This document shows, piece after piece, positions 34,875 to 43,782 of a stretch of 52,855 bases of DNA. The notes beneath the pieces are model-generated. The model was not told where the DNA came from. It saw only the letters and a program-made list of their open reading frames with translations, and searched no databases. The translations under genes were made by a program, and so were the position numbers. Source of the stretch: Candidatus Kuenenia stuttgartensis (lineage in GTDB: Bacteria; Planctomycetota; Planctomycetia; Planctomycetales; Planctomycetaceae); NCBI GenBank assembly GCA_945861465.1, contig CAMAVB010000018.1, forward strand, positions 1 to 52,855, read 5' to 3'. The stretch's first letter is position 1. Each line of letters starts with the position of its first letter.

Positions 34875-36380
34875 ATGACACTACAGGAATCAAAGGGGAA
34901 ATCTCGAACGGTGGCCGTATCCGGTATGCTGCTGGGCCTGATTAATCTCGTGGCAATCGCCATTGGCTATGCCTGGGATAATTGGACTCACCGCCAGCAC
35001 CCCTTCGCGGCGCAAATTCCGCTGGGCACGATAGTGACCGTCGCAGGCTTCCTGTTCTACTTCCGGGCCGCGTTGACATCGACTTCGCGATCAGCCATTC
35101 AAAACGGACCGGCATGGCGTCAGCTTTACTTTACGAGTCTGGGATTTGGATCTCTCGGATTCGGTCTGACAGCGCTGCTTCTGCCTCAGCTGAACTTCTC
35201 GATCAGCCGGATGTTTACATTCTTTGTGTCCCAGGCGTTTGCCAATGCCTGTGCGATTTGCGTGGTCTCATCTGTCCGTGACGCTGACCATTCCGCAAAG
35301 TTACGGTCCTTGTTCAGACATCGATGGTTCCGCCTGCTGCTGAAGGTATCAATGGCTCTGTCTGTCGCTGCATTCGCCTTTGTCGCGGTTGAAGGCACGA
35401 GTTACCTGCTAATCAGCAGTCGTCCGGCGGGACCAAGTGTGGAATTCGGCGGCGAATACAGCAAGGCCGGGGCATTCTATCTCCCCGATCAACGACTTGG
35501 TGCTGTCGCATTGCCAAATCTGAATCTGGACTGCCAGAGAAAAGTAAATGGAAACGACATCTGGGACGTGACGTATCATACTGATCAATTTGGGAGACGT
35601 GTCTCCACGATCCTGCCGTCAGCAGACCCAAAACAATTCGCCATCTTCTTTGGATGCTCATTTCTGTTTGGCGAGGGTGCTAACGACGATCAGACAATAC
35701 CTTCATCCTTCGCCGCGAAGAATCCGGAATTCCGACCTTACAACTATGGCATCCCCGGATATGGCACTCAGCAAATGCTGGCAAAACTTGAAACCGGTAC
35801 GCTGCGACAGGAAGTCTCAGAGGAAGACGGAGTGGGCCTGTATCTGTATCTGGAAGACATTCACGAAGCTCGTGCTGTGGGAACCATGGAGGTCTTAAAT
35901 GCATGGGCCTCAACGTTTCCCTGTTATGAGATCAAGCCCGGTGGTGGTGTGGTGAATCATGGAAGTTTTGTTGACGCAAGACCGCTGCTGTTGTCCACAT
36001 ATCACCTGTTGGGAAAAAGCAATTTCGTTCAATACATGGGGATCAGTTTCCCGACGCTCAGCGATCGGCACTATGCATTGACAGCGGAAATCGTGGCCGA
36101 GTCTCAGAGGCAGTTTAAGGCTCAGATGGGGGTCGATCGATTCTGCGTGATCGTTTTCCCGAAACGCAACGCACATAGAAAGCTTTTGCCACACCTGCAT
36201 CGCCTGAAAGTGCCGTACATCGACTGTTCGGACCTGTTCGACCCTGAGGGGGAAGGATTCAAATTCGTGGGTGACGGACACCCGACACCAAAGGCCAACG
36301 AATTGCTGATTGAACATCTTGGCATCGATCTTAATAAGCTGTTTGCGAGCCGATCGCCTGAAGTAATCACTGAACAATGA
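34875..36380 (+). CDS. Membrane-anchored SGNH/GDSL-hydrolase-like protein
   Basis: 501-residue fusion. Residues about 15-190 contain around five hydrophobic spans. The rest is an SGNH domain: block I FFGCSFLFGEGANDDQT with the nucleophile serine, NYGIPGYGTQQML with the glycine/asparagine oxyanion block, and DGHPTPKANELLIEHL with the DxxH pair. SGNH proteins beside polysaccharide genes often transfer or remove acetyl groups. I placed the start at the ATG at 34875, after the DUF5989 gene; the frame is open further upstream with unlike sequence. Its stop overlaps the next glycosyltransferase start (ATGA). Fourth gene of the carbamoylation module. Confidence 0.78.
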   Translation: MTLQESKGKSRTVAVSGMLLGLINLVAIAIGYAWDNWTHRQHPFAAQIPLGTIVTVAGFLFYFRAALTSTSRSAIQNGPAWRQLYFTSLGFGSLGFGLTALLLPQLNFSISRMFTFFVSQAFANACAICVVSSVRDADHSAKLRSLFRHRWFRLLLKVSMALSVAAFAFVAVEGTSYLLISSRPAGPSVEFGGEYSKAGAFYLPDQRLGAVALPNLNLDCQRKVNGNDIWDVTYHTDQFGRRVSTILPSADPKQFAIFFGCSFLFGEGANDDQTIPSSFAAKNPEFRPYNYGIPGYGTQQMLAKLETGTLRQEVSEEDGVGLYLYLEDIHEARAVGTMEVLNAWASTFPCYEIKPGGGVVNHGSFVDARPLLLSTYHLLGKSNFVQYMGISFPTLSDRHYALTAEIVAESQRQFKAQMGVDRFCVIVFPKRNAHRKLLPHLHRLKVPYIDCSDLFDPEGEGFKFVGDGHPTPKANELLIEHLGIDLNKLFASRSPEVITEQ

Positions 36381-37867
36381 CTTGCGGCAATAAGACTCCC
36401 GAGCCAAACAAGAAAATCCTGCTCGTCACAATCCAACCGGCACGTATGCCAGGCATGGGGGGAGAGGTTCGCGCATATTACTTCATCAAGACAGCGACGG
36501 AACTTGGTGATGTAACGTTGGTGTCCCTTGGTGGTCCAGCAGGCACGCTGAGCGTCCAGAAAGACATCGCAGACCGATGCAGGCAGGTGATCGAACCAAG
36601 TGCTTATCGGTTGGCGTGGTCGTCTCCACAAAGAACTTCATCGCGATTGCAGTCGTGGATAAGAACATTGACTGTATTTGGTACTCCTTGGCGCAATCGA
36701 TGGAGTGATTTCCTGTCGTATTACCTTCAGTATTGTCCGCCAAACCAGGACGAGCACTTTGCGACCGCCCGGTGGACAAAACGTCTGCTTGCGTCGGCTC
36801 TGCGTGCAGAATTCAACCTTATTTCGCGGTTTGTCAACCTGCCACCTCTGACGGCATTTATGTTTAATGACTCCTATTCCGCGATTCAGCCAGCCGTCCT
36901 GGAAATGCTAAAGCGTGAAACGTTTGACCTGATTTGGATCGAAAACACGATCACGTATCCGTTTGCCAGAGAAATCCTGAAGAAGCTGAAAAGCCCGCAA
37001 CCTCCGATACTATGTAATGCACATAACATAGAAACTTTGGTTCAGCAGCGGATCGCCGCCAACGCATCCACCAGTGAGGAACACCGTTACTTTCAAAAAC
37101 AAACTGATCTGATGCGAGCAATGGAAACTGAGGTCTATCGTATTTCGGATCTGGTCATCCAGTGCTCGGAACAGGATGCCGAGCTGGGACGGCGGATGGT
37201 TCCTGAGACCGAGTTTTGTGTGGTCGGCAACGGAGTCAACATTGACTATTTCCAGCCGCGACCAGACGCTCGACGTCATGACCGTCCGACGGTCGTGTTC
37301 ACCGCCGGCTTCGGGTACGGACCGAATTGCGAGGGGCTTGAGTTCTTCATTCGGAAGGTTTTTCCGCTGATCCGTCGCGATTGTCCGGACTGTCGATTCG
37401 TCTTCGCGGGTGCCCAGGCGACCGAGATAATGGAAAAGCTGAAGATCAGTGACGAATCGATTGAGTGTCATTCCAATCCCAAAGACATCCGCCCTTACTT
37501 TGAGCAAGCCTGGGTTTACGTCGTACCTCTGCTGGCTGGCGGTGGTACTCGACTGAAGATTCTGGAAGCGATGTCGATGCAGCGTGCGATCGTCTCGACC
37601 AGCCTTGGTGCGGAAGGAATACCGTGTGTTGATGGTGAGCATCTGGTCCTTGCAGACGAACCGGAGCAATTCGCAAAGGAAGTGGTTGCGTTGCTGAAAG
37701 ACCCGGAGCGTCGCGCCAAGTTGGAGCAAGAGGCGTTGAAGTGGGTACGGGCAAACTACTCGTGGGACATTCTGACTCAGCAGGCCACCAGGCGATTGAG
37801 CATCTTCCTGGATGACGGGGTAGAGAATGCGGAGAAGGAGTTGGATTCGAGTTTATTGAAATCCTGA
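36377..37867 (+). CDS. Glycosyltransferase family 4 (long form)
   Basis: 496-residue GT-B glycosyltransferase, longer than its neighbours because of an inserted stretch (about 60-130) in the N-domain. Start block ILLVTIQPARMPGMGGEVRA; CNAHNIETLVQQRIA is the interdomain histidine/asparagine motif of this subgroup. The C-domain has VFTAGFGYGPNCEGLEFFI and the E...E region GGGTRLKILEAMSMQRAIVS. The four-base overlap with the SGNH gene suggests translational coupling. Sugar specificity unknown. Confidence 0.87.
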   Translation: MTCGNKTPEPNKKILLVTIQPARMPGMGGEVRAYYFIKTATELGDVTLVSLGGPAGTLSVQKDIADRCRQVIEPSAYRLAWSSPQRTSSRLQSWIRTLTVFGTPWRNRWSDFLSYYLQYCPPNQDEHFATARWTKRLLASALRAEFNLISRFVNLPPLTAFMFNDSYSAIQPAVLEMLKRETFDLIWIENTITYPFAREILKKLKSPQPPILCNAHNIETLVQQRIAANASTSEEHRYFQKQTDLMRAMETEVYRISDLVIQCSEQDAELGRRMVPETEFCVVGNGVNIDYFQPRPDARRHDRPTVVFTAGFGYGPNCEGLEFFIRKVFPLIRRDCPDCRFVFAGAQATEIMEKLKISDESIECHSNPKDIRPYFEQAWVYVVPLLAGGGTRLKILEAMSMQRAIVSTSLGAEGIPCVDGEHLVLADEPEQFAKEVVALLKDPERRAKLEQEALKWVRANYSWDILTQQATRRLSIFLDDGVENAEKELDSSLLKS

Positions 37868-37889
37868 TTGTTCAATTGCCGCACACAAC

Positions 37890-38789
37890 ATGAAATCTGA
37901 AGCACTCGTCTCCGTTATCGTCACCTGTTACAACCAGCAGCAGGTCATCGCGGATACAATTCGCAGTGTGCAGGAACAGAGTCACAGGAATATTGAATGC
38001 ATCGTTGTAGATGACGGTTCCGCAGATGACAGCGCCAGCCTAATCAAAGAAATTTCAGGAGCCGACGATCGCATCCGATACATCCGAAGGACAAACAGCG
38101 GTGTATCTATCGCGCGCAACGCGGGATTTGCAGAAGCCGGTGGCGAGTTCATTCAGTTTCTTGACGGGGACGACACGCTCGCACCGGAGAAGCTGGTGCG
38201 TCAGCTTGAACATTTCCAGAGTGACGATTCGATCGATGTTTCTTATACGAATCATCGGCATTTCATCGTAAAGCAGAATCGATTCGAGACCTTTGCGTTT
38301 GAGCCATTTACTGAGTATCCCCTGAAGCAGTTTCTGTATGGCTGGCACAACGGAGTGAGTCTGCCAGTGCATGCGCCGCTGTATCGCCGCAGCATTTGGA
38401 CGTCCGACGAATCACCGTATCCAAATGACTATCACGGGCGATGCGAAGACTGGGTCTTTCTGGTTCTGGTTGCTGCCAAAGGGGTCAAATTCGGCTATCT
38501 GGACGAAGTGTTGTGTACCTACTGCATCAATAGCGATGGCTTCACCGGCGACATCACAAAGTTGTGTACCGCATTCATCCAGGCTGCCCTGTACATTGAA
38601 AACAGACTCCCGGGTGAGCTGCGGAAAGGGTTCGTCGAAGATGCAATTCAACGCAGTCTGCAAAGTTATCACGATGCTCGCAGGAACGAAGTGCTCTATG
38701 CTTCAGGGAACTGGCGTTTGGGGAATCTGCTGACGAAGCCAGTCGTGAAAATGCTGAAGACCCTGAAACAATTTGCCGGAATGCGATGA
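37890..38789 (+). CDS. Glycosyltransferase family 2
   Basis: 299-residue inverting GT-A glycosyltransferase. It opens VSVIVTCYNQQQVIADTIRS, followed by IECIVVDDGSADDS and the metal/nucleotide motif FLDGDDTLAPEKL (DxD) near residue 90. RCEDWVFLV supplies the catalytic-base ED pair. No membrane span, so it acts in the cytoplasm on nucleotide-sugar donors. It lies 22 bases after the GT4 gene and 66 bases before the deacetylase. Confidence 0.9.
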   Translation: MKSEALVSVIVTCYNQQQVIADTIRSVQEQSHRNIECIVVDDGSADDSASLIKEISGADDRIRYIRRTNSGVSIARNAGFAEAGGEFIQFLDGDDTLAPEKLVRQLEHFQSDDSIDVSYTNHRHFIVKQNRFETFAFEPFTEYPLKQFLYGWHNGVSLPVHAPLYRRSIWTSDESPYPNDYHGRCEDWVFLVLVAAKGVKFGYLDEVLCTYCINSDGFTGDITKLCTAFIQAALYIENRLPGELRKGFVEDAIQRSLQSYHDARRNEVLYASGNWRLGNLLTKPVVKMLKTLKQFAGMR

Positions 38790-38855
38790 CGACGCCGCAT
38801 CAGGCATGAACTCTCACTTGTGCGATGCTCATGAAATTCGGCGCTGAACTTCTGC

Positions 38856-39929
38856 ATGTCGCTGACAAAGGTGGTGGGCAATGGTCATATGCAATCAAGG
38901 AGCATCGTCCTGAAGACGGCCATTCGCCACCTCGTGGAACGAAGTCTCGGACGACTTCCCCTGCGGATGCTGCTTCGAGCGTCAGGACTAAGAACTCTGC
39001 AGGTTTTTTACCATAAGTCGCATCATGCCGATCCCGTGTATTTTCGACAGGGATATGCAGTAAAGTCTCCAGAGCAATTTGAAGCGGAAATCGACTACCT
39101 GCTGCAGCGACTGGTACCCGTAACTCTTGAACAGCTTTTAGCCGCCAAATCTGATCAGGACCTTCCGGAGGGATCTTTTTTTCTTTCGTTCGACGATGGC
39201 TATCGTGAACTCGCAGAAATCATTAGTCCGATTCTGCAGCGAAAGGGAGTCCCGGCAACCTTCTTTATTTGCTCAAGTCTTATCGATAACAAAAACTGGT
39301 TGTTTGAGGATCAGATTGGTCTGGTTCTGAGCAGAGTTCGCGGCTTGAGCCAGGCTGACATTGCCGCCTGTGAATCACAGTGTCTGCAGCCACACGGCCT
39401 GACATTCTCATCGCTGCGAAGGATCCGGGTGCCGCCAGCAAAAGCACTTTTGGAACTTGGCGAGTTCCTGAGAATCGACTGGGACACTGAGCTTGCTCAG
39501 CATCGGCCTTACCTTACCTCCGAGCAAATTCACGGTCTGCTCAGGAATGGTTTTTCAATTGGAGCGCACGGGATCGACCATACCGTTTTTGAATCCTTGT
39601 CGCTGGATGAACAGTTGCGTCAAATCGACGAGAGCTGCCGAGCAGTTGCAGAGCAATTCGACCTGCGCTACCGGGCGTTTGCATTTCCCTATGGAGAGTT
39701 TGGCGTCAATCGTGAGTTGCTTCTTCGGGTGCGACGCGAAAAACTTATCGACTGTCTGTTCGGCACGCGCGGTCTGGTGATTGATGAATTTGAGCCGTGG
39801 CTGAGGCAAAGACTGTGGTGCGAAGGGCACGCTGGCACTTTTGAAAGTCATCTCCGCAGCCAACTTGGAGCAGCCGTCCTGCGACATTGGCGTGGTCGTA
39901 ACGTTGTGAATCGCAGGCACCAGGGATAG
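38856..39929 (+). CDS. Polysaccharide deacetylase (NodB/CE4 family)
   Basis: 357-residue protein with the NodB homology domain: FFLSFDDGYRELA (motif 1, catalytic and metal aspartates, about 108-120), ATFFICSSLI, GAHGIDHTVF with the HxxxH metal histidines, and FAFPYGEF. Such enzymes remove N- or O-acetyl groups from glycans; here no signal peptide is obvious, so it may act on lipid-linked intermediates in the cytoplasm, as PIG-L-like or some biosynthetic CE4 enzymes do. ATG at 38856 or 38889 could be the start; both precede the basic helix. It ends four bases before the next gene. Confidence 0.87.
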   Translation: MSLTKVVGNGHMQSRSIVLKTAIRHLVERSLGRLPLRMLLRASGLRTLQVFYHKSHHADPVYFRQGYAVKSPEQFEAEIDYLLQRLVPVTLEQLLAAKSDQDLPEGSFFLSFDDGYRELAEIISPILQRKGVPATFFICSSLIDNKNWLFEDQIGLVLSRVRGLSQADIAACESQCLQPHGLTFSSLRRIRVPPAKALLELGEFLRIDWDTELAQHRPYLTSEQIHGLLRNGFSIGAHGIDHTVFESLSLDEQLRQIDESCRAVAEQFDLRYRAFAFPYGEFGVNRELLLRVRREKLIDCLFGTRGLVIDEFEPWLRQRLWCEGHAGTFESHLRSQLGAAVLRHWRGRNVVNRRHQG

Positions 39930-39933
39930 GTCC

Positions 39934-41022
39934 ATGGACCATTTAGTTTCGGTTCTGATCCCGCACTACGACCGTGCCGCCTTGCTTGCCAAGACGTTAC
40001 AATCTCTGGTCAATCAACGCTATTCAAATTGGGAAGCCCTCGTCGTCGATGACGGATCTGCAACGGAGATCAGGGACGAGGTACAGCAAATCACCGGAAG
40101 AGATAGTCGTGTTCGACTGCTCCATAGAACAGCGGAGCCCAAAGGGCCTTCGAAGTGTCGAAATCTGGCACTGGAGAATTCCCGAGGTGAGTTCGTTGTC
40201 TTTCTCGATTCCGATGACCTGCTGGCTCCGTGGTGCCTGGAGGATCGCGTTCGACAATTAAGTGCACACCCTCAAACAGACTTCGCCGTTTTTCCTGCCA
40301 TGGTATTTCGATCTCAGCCAGGCGATCAAAATGTGCTCTGGAACAACCTCGACAGCAATCTGGCGGACGTTGATCGTTTCCTGCGCGGCACACCGCCCTG
40401 GTGTATTGCCTCAACAATATGGCGCATCGAGGCACTTAGAAGGATTGGCGGCCTGAATGAAAGGCTACGGTATGGCGAGGATGCAGAACTCCACTTGAGA
40501 GCACTTGTTGCCGGGCTGGCGGGGCGACATGTTTCGAATGCATTGCCCGACGTTTTCATACGCCGCGACGAAACAAAGCGGTTCACCAATGTCATTTCGG
40601 ACGAACTACTTGCTGCAAAACGAAACTATATCGGGGAAGGTTTTCAGCTTCTGCGGTCCGGCCATGGAAATCCAGAACAAGTGGTTGCGTGGGAAAGACG
40701 GTACTTCGAAGAGCTGGAATTCCTCATCTACAATGTAAACGACAATGGTCTGTCGATTCAGCAGCTGCTTGCGGACTGGGTGAACAACTATCGTCCGTCC
40801 GCTTTCACTCGCTGGCTCTTCGGGACGTATGGTGCGATTGGTCGGTTGACACGACGTCGAGCGTACCTGGTGCTCCGCGTGTTTCGCAGAGTAGTGCTGG
40901 GTTTGATGCCAACGCGATTTCATGCGCCGGCAGAGGATCGTGGCTTTGAGACCGCGTCCCTTCCGCCTGAGCAGTTCGAGACGCTGCAGGAGCGACTTGG
41001 AAAAAGTCAGCCCAGATCATGA
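39934..41022 (+). CDS. Glycosyltransferase family 2
   Basis: 362-residue GT-A glycosyltransferase. VSVLIPHYDRAALLAKTLQS, EALVVDDGSATEIRDEV and the DxD motif VFLDSDDLLAPWCL (about 89-102) are clear; YGEDAELHLRAL gives the catalytic ED. The last roughly 100 residues are basic and partly hydrophobic (RAYLVLRVFRRVVLGLMP), suggesting membrane association. It starts four bases after the deacetylase and overlaps the following reductase by four bases (ATGA). Confidence 0.9.
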   Translation: MDHLVSVLIPHYDRAALLAKTLQSLVNQRYSNWEALVVDDGSATEIRDEVQQITGRDSRVRLLHRTAEPKGPSKCRNLALENSRGEFVVFLDSDDLLAPWCLEDRVRQLSAHPQTDFAVFPAMVFRSQPGDQNVLWNNLDSNLADVDRFLRGTPPWCIASTIWRIEALRRIGGLNERLRYGEDAELHLRALVAGLAGRHVSNALPDVFIRRDETKRFTNVISDELLAAKRNYIGEGFQLLRSGHGNPEQVVAWERRYFEELEFLIYNVNDNGLSIQQLLADWVNNYRPSAFTRWLFGTYGAIGRLTRRRAYLVLRVFRRVVLGLMPTRFHAPAEDRGFETASLPPEQFETLQERLGKSQPRS

Positions 41023-41975
41023 AGTGCTTTATCACCGGACTCAGCAGTGTCTCAGGCCAGTGCCTGGCTCAAATGCTGGTCTCAGAAGTCCAGGGTATTG
41101 ATGTGGCGGGGTGCGGAACAAGGCACATGAAATCCCCGAATTTCAGTGGCCGGTATTCTACATGTGATGTGTCGGACCGGAGTGACTTGGCTGGGCTTCT
41201 GGAATCACAACGTCCGGAATACATCTATCACCTGGCAGGGTCCGCAGATTCGTCCGATACTGGTCGGATGATGCGGACAAACGTCGTCGGAACGGCTAAT
41301 CTGTTGCAGATCTGTCGTGACATCGGATTACGCGACACAAAGATCCTTCTGGTGGGCAGTGCGGCTGGCTTTGGTGAAATGACGGACGATGAAGAAAGCT
41401 TGTCAGAAACGCGACAACCCAGGCCGGAGTCTTTCTACGGAATGAGTCGCGAGGCTGCCTTCGAATTGGGACGAATCGCTTGCAAACATTGGGGGATGTC
41501 CGTGTACTTTTGCCGTCCGTTCAATCTGATCGGTCCGGGTCTGGGAGAACACTACGTAGCGGCAGCACTCATCAGGAAGCTGATGGATGCCGGTGCCAGC
41601 GGTCGATCGAGCATTTCGATCCGGAATCTTTCAGCCATTCGTGACTTCGTCGACATTCGTGATGCAGTCAAGGCCTATCATGCCATCCTCGCGCGAGGAA
41701 CTGCGGACGTTCCATACAGCATCGGTCGAGGCATCGGAGTTACCATTCAGGAACTCGCTGAAGAACTGGCGGCGGCACTGTCCATTGAGATCTCGATCAT
41801 TTCAGATGAAAATCCTGCAGACAATGCAGGCCGGTCAGCAATCATGCGGAGCGTCGCTGCGACCGACAAGCTTCGAATGGAAACAGAATGGTCACCAGGC
41901 ATCAGCCTGCGGCAAAGCGTGCGAGACATGGTGGCGCGCTGGGTGAAGTCCTCGCAGATTGAGTGCGAGAATTGA
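41019..41975 (+). CDS. GDP-6-deoxymannose reductase-like (RMD-like) SDR with altered active site
   Basis: 318-residue extended SDR most like RMD, which reduces GDP-4-keto-6-deoxymannose to GDP-D-rhamnose. Family blocks: YIYHLAGSADSSD, RTNVVGTANLLQICRD, CRPFNLIGPGLGEHYVAAAL and NLSAIRDFVDIRDAVKAYHA. Two key sites differ: the catalytic YxxxK reads YGMSR (Tyr140, Arg144), and the N-terminal nucleotide loop reads TGLSSVSG rather than TGxxGFxG. It may be a weakened enzyme, a non-catalytic partner, or one with changed chemistry. It overlaps the GT2 gene upstream, and the LegB-like gene follows by ten bases. Confidence 0.75.
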   Translation: MKCFITGLSSVSGQCLAQMLVSEVQGIDVAGCGTRHMKSPNFSGRYSTCDVSDRSDLAGLLESQRPEYIYHLAGSADSSDTGRMMRTNVVGTANLLQICRDIGLRDTKILLVGSAAGFGEMTDDEESLSETRQPRPESFYGMSREAAFELGRIACKHWGMSVYFCRPFNLIGPGLGEHYVAAALIRKLMDAGASGRSSISIRNLSAIRDFVDIRDAVKAYHAILARGTADVPYSIGRGIGVTIQELAEELAAALSIEISIISDENPADNAGRSAIMRSVAATDKLRMETEWSPGISLRQSVRDMVARWVKSSQIECEN

Positions 41976-41985
41976 AAGGCAGTAC

Positions 41986-42969
41986 ATGACAAAGAAAGTT
42001 CTGGTCACAGGGGCCGGTGGATTCATCGGCAGCAATGTCGTTGAGGAATTGGTGAGTGCCGGGTACGACGTTCGTGCGTTAGTACATTACAACGGTCGCG
42101 GTGATTGGGGCATGCTGGGCCAACTATCCTCCGATGTCCTTAGATCGATAGAGGTTCTGTCCGGTGACGTGACGGACGCCGCGATGGTTCGGTCACTTGT
42201 CAAGGGATGTGACGCCGTCTGTCATCTGGCGGCTCTGATCGGTATTCCATATTCTTATCTTGCTCCTGCTTCGTATGTCTCAACCAATGTGATTGGAACG
42301 ATGAACATCCTGGAAGCATGCCGGGACACTTGTGTTCAGCGTATCGTTGTCACATCGACCAGCGAAGTCTACGGCACGGCTCAATATGCGCCGATCGACG
42401 AATTGCACCCGCTTCAGGCTCAGTCGCCATATTCGGCCAGCAAGATTGGTGCGGACAAACTGGCGGAATCGTTCTTCAGAAGTTTCGACCTTCCGGTCGT
42501 CACACTTCGACCGTTCAATACTTATGGTCCGCGTCAATCTGCGCGTGCGATCATTCCTACTGTTTTGACCCAAGCGCTCAGCGGTTCGAAACGGATCGAA
42601 TTGGGCAGTCTGGAACCGAAGCGTGATCTGACATTCGTCCACGATACTGCCCGCGCGTTTCGCCTTGCCGTTGAGACGCCAGGCATCGAAGGCGAAACGA
42701 TACATTTTGGCAACGGCCAGGCGATTTCGATCAGAGATCTCGCGCAAAAATGTCTTGAAATCGTGGGAAGTGGGGCGGAAATTGTGAGTCGGACTGAACG
42801 TGTGCGACCCGACAGGAGTGAAGTTGGATTGCTGCTGTGTGATGCCGGAAAAGCCCAGCGAATGCTGGGCTGGATTTCGGAAGTCTCGTTGGAAGAAGGT
42901 CTGAAACGTACCGCAGACTATCTTCGCGATCGACTCGGCGATTATCGGCTCAAAACTTACTCTGTTTAG
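41986..42969 (+). CDS. LegB-like NAD-dependent sugar-nucleotide 4,6-dehydratase
   Basis: 327-residue extended SDR. It matches the LegB type closely by memory: VLVTGAGGFIGSNVVEELV, ALIGIPYSYLAPASYVSTN, STSEVYGTAQYAPIDE, SPYSASKIGADKLAESF with intact YxxxK, FNTYGPRQSARAIIPT and RPDRSEVGLLLCD. These enzymes convert an NDP-HexNAc (GDP-GlcNAc in Campylobacter legionaminate synthesis, UDP-GlcNAc elsewhere) to its 4-keto-6-deoxy form. ATG at 41986 is preceded by GAAAGG. The next gene, 22 bases on, encodes a nucleotidyltransferase that could make its substrate. No aminotransferase or legionaminate synthase is in the window. Confidence 0.85.
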   Translation: MTKKVLVTGAGGFIGSNVVEELVSAGYDVRALVHYNGRGDWGMLGQLSSDVLRSIEVLSGDVTDAAMVRSLVKGCDAVCHLAALIGIPYSYLAPASYVSTNVIGTMNILEACRDTCVQRIVVTSTSEVYGTAQYAPIDELHPLQAQSPYSASKIGADKLAESFFRSFDLPVVTLRPFNTYGPRQSARAIIPTVLTQALSGSKRIELGSLEPKRDLTFVHDTARAFRLAVETPGIEGETIHFGNGQAISIRDLAQKCLEIVGSGAEIVSRTERVRPDRSEVGLLLCDAGKAQRMLGWISEVSLEEGLKRTADYLRDRLGDYRLKTYSV

Positions 42970-42991
42970 AAAAAGTTGAGGCAAATTAAAG

Positions 42992-43732
42992 ATGGCGGAT
43001 AAAAAGGGCGCTTCCGGATTAAAAGCCGTCATCCTTGCCGGGGGTAAAGGAACGCGTCTTCGCCCGTTCACGGCAAGTTTCCCCAAACCATTGGTACCAT
43101 TGGGAGACACTCCCGTTGTTGAAATCCTGATCCGACGTTTGATCGACTTCGGCATTACTGACATCACCATGACGCTCGGACACCTGGCAGAGCTTACAAA
43201 GGCTTACTTTGCTCACCGTCAGCAACTGTCAAGTCAATTGAACCTGCAGTTTATCGTCGAAGAAACTCCGACCGGTACCGCTGGCTCAATCTCAATGGTA
43301 CCGGGCCTTGACAGCACATTTCTTGTCATGAACGGCGACTTGCTGACAGACCTGGACTTTCACGCGCTGGTCGACTTTCATCGGGAACACAATGCTGTCA
43401 TCACGATTGCCACTCGTCGGCGAGAAGTAAAGATCGATCTCGGCGTCCTCGAATTTGACGATCAGAACCGTATCTTCGCTTATCACGAAAAACCTGAAAG
43501 AACTTACGACGTCAGCATGGGAGTCTACGTGTACGAACCGGAGGCGTTGCGGTACATCGAACCAGGTCAGCGATTGGACTTTCCGGACTTGGTCCTGAAG
43601 CTGATTGCAGCCGATAAACGTGTCTGTGCCTTCCCGACCAATTGTCAGTGGCTCGATATTGGCCGTCCGGATGACTACGCTCGGGCACAGGAATTGTTTG
43701 AGGAAGACAGAGATTCGTTTATTCGAGTGTAG
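42992..43732 (+). CDS. Sugar-1-phosphate nucleotidyltransferase
   Basis: 246-residue GT-A-like nucleotidyltransferase that makes an NDP-sugar from NTP and a sugar-1-phosphate. The signature KAVILAGGKGTRLRPFTASF is followed by PKPLVPLGDTPVVE, ETPTGTAGSISMVPG, VMNGDLLTD with the metal aspartate, and WLDIGRPDDYARA. It lacks the C-terminal left-handed helix of GlmU and the CBS domains of PtmE. Whether it uses GTP, UTP, CTP or dTTP is not readable. Adjacent to the LegB-like dehydratase, so it probably supplies that enzyme. Confidence 0.88.
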   Translation: MADKKGASGLKAVILAGGKGTRLRPFTASFPKPLVPLGDTPVVEILIRRLIDFGITDITMTLGHLAELTKAYFAHRQQLSSQLNLQFIVEETPTGTAGSISMVPGLDSTFLVMNGDLLTDLDFHALVDFHREHNAVITIATRRREVKIDLGVLEFDDQNRIFAYHEKPERTYDVSMGVYVYEPEALRYIEPGQRLDFPDLVLKLIAADKRVCAFPTNCQWLDIGRPDDYARAQELFEEDRDSFIRV

Positions 43733-43782
43733 CAAATACCATCTCGTGCCTTTGCTGATGTCAAACCTGAATTGCGCGGAAG

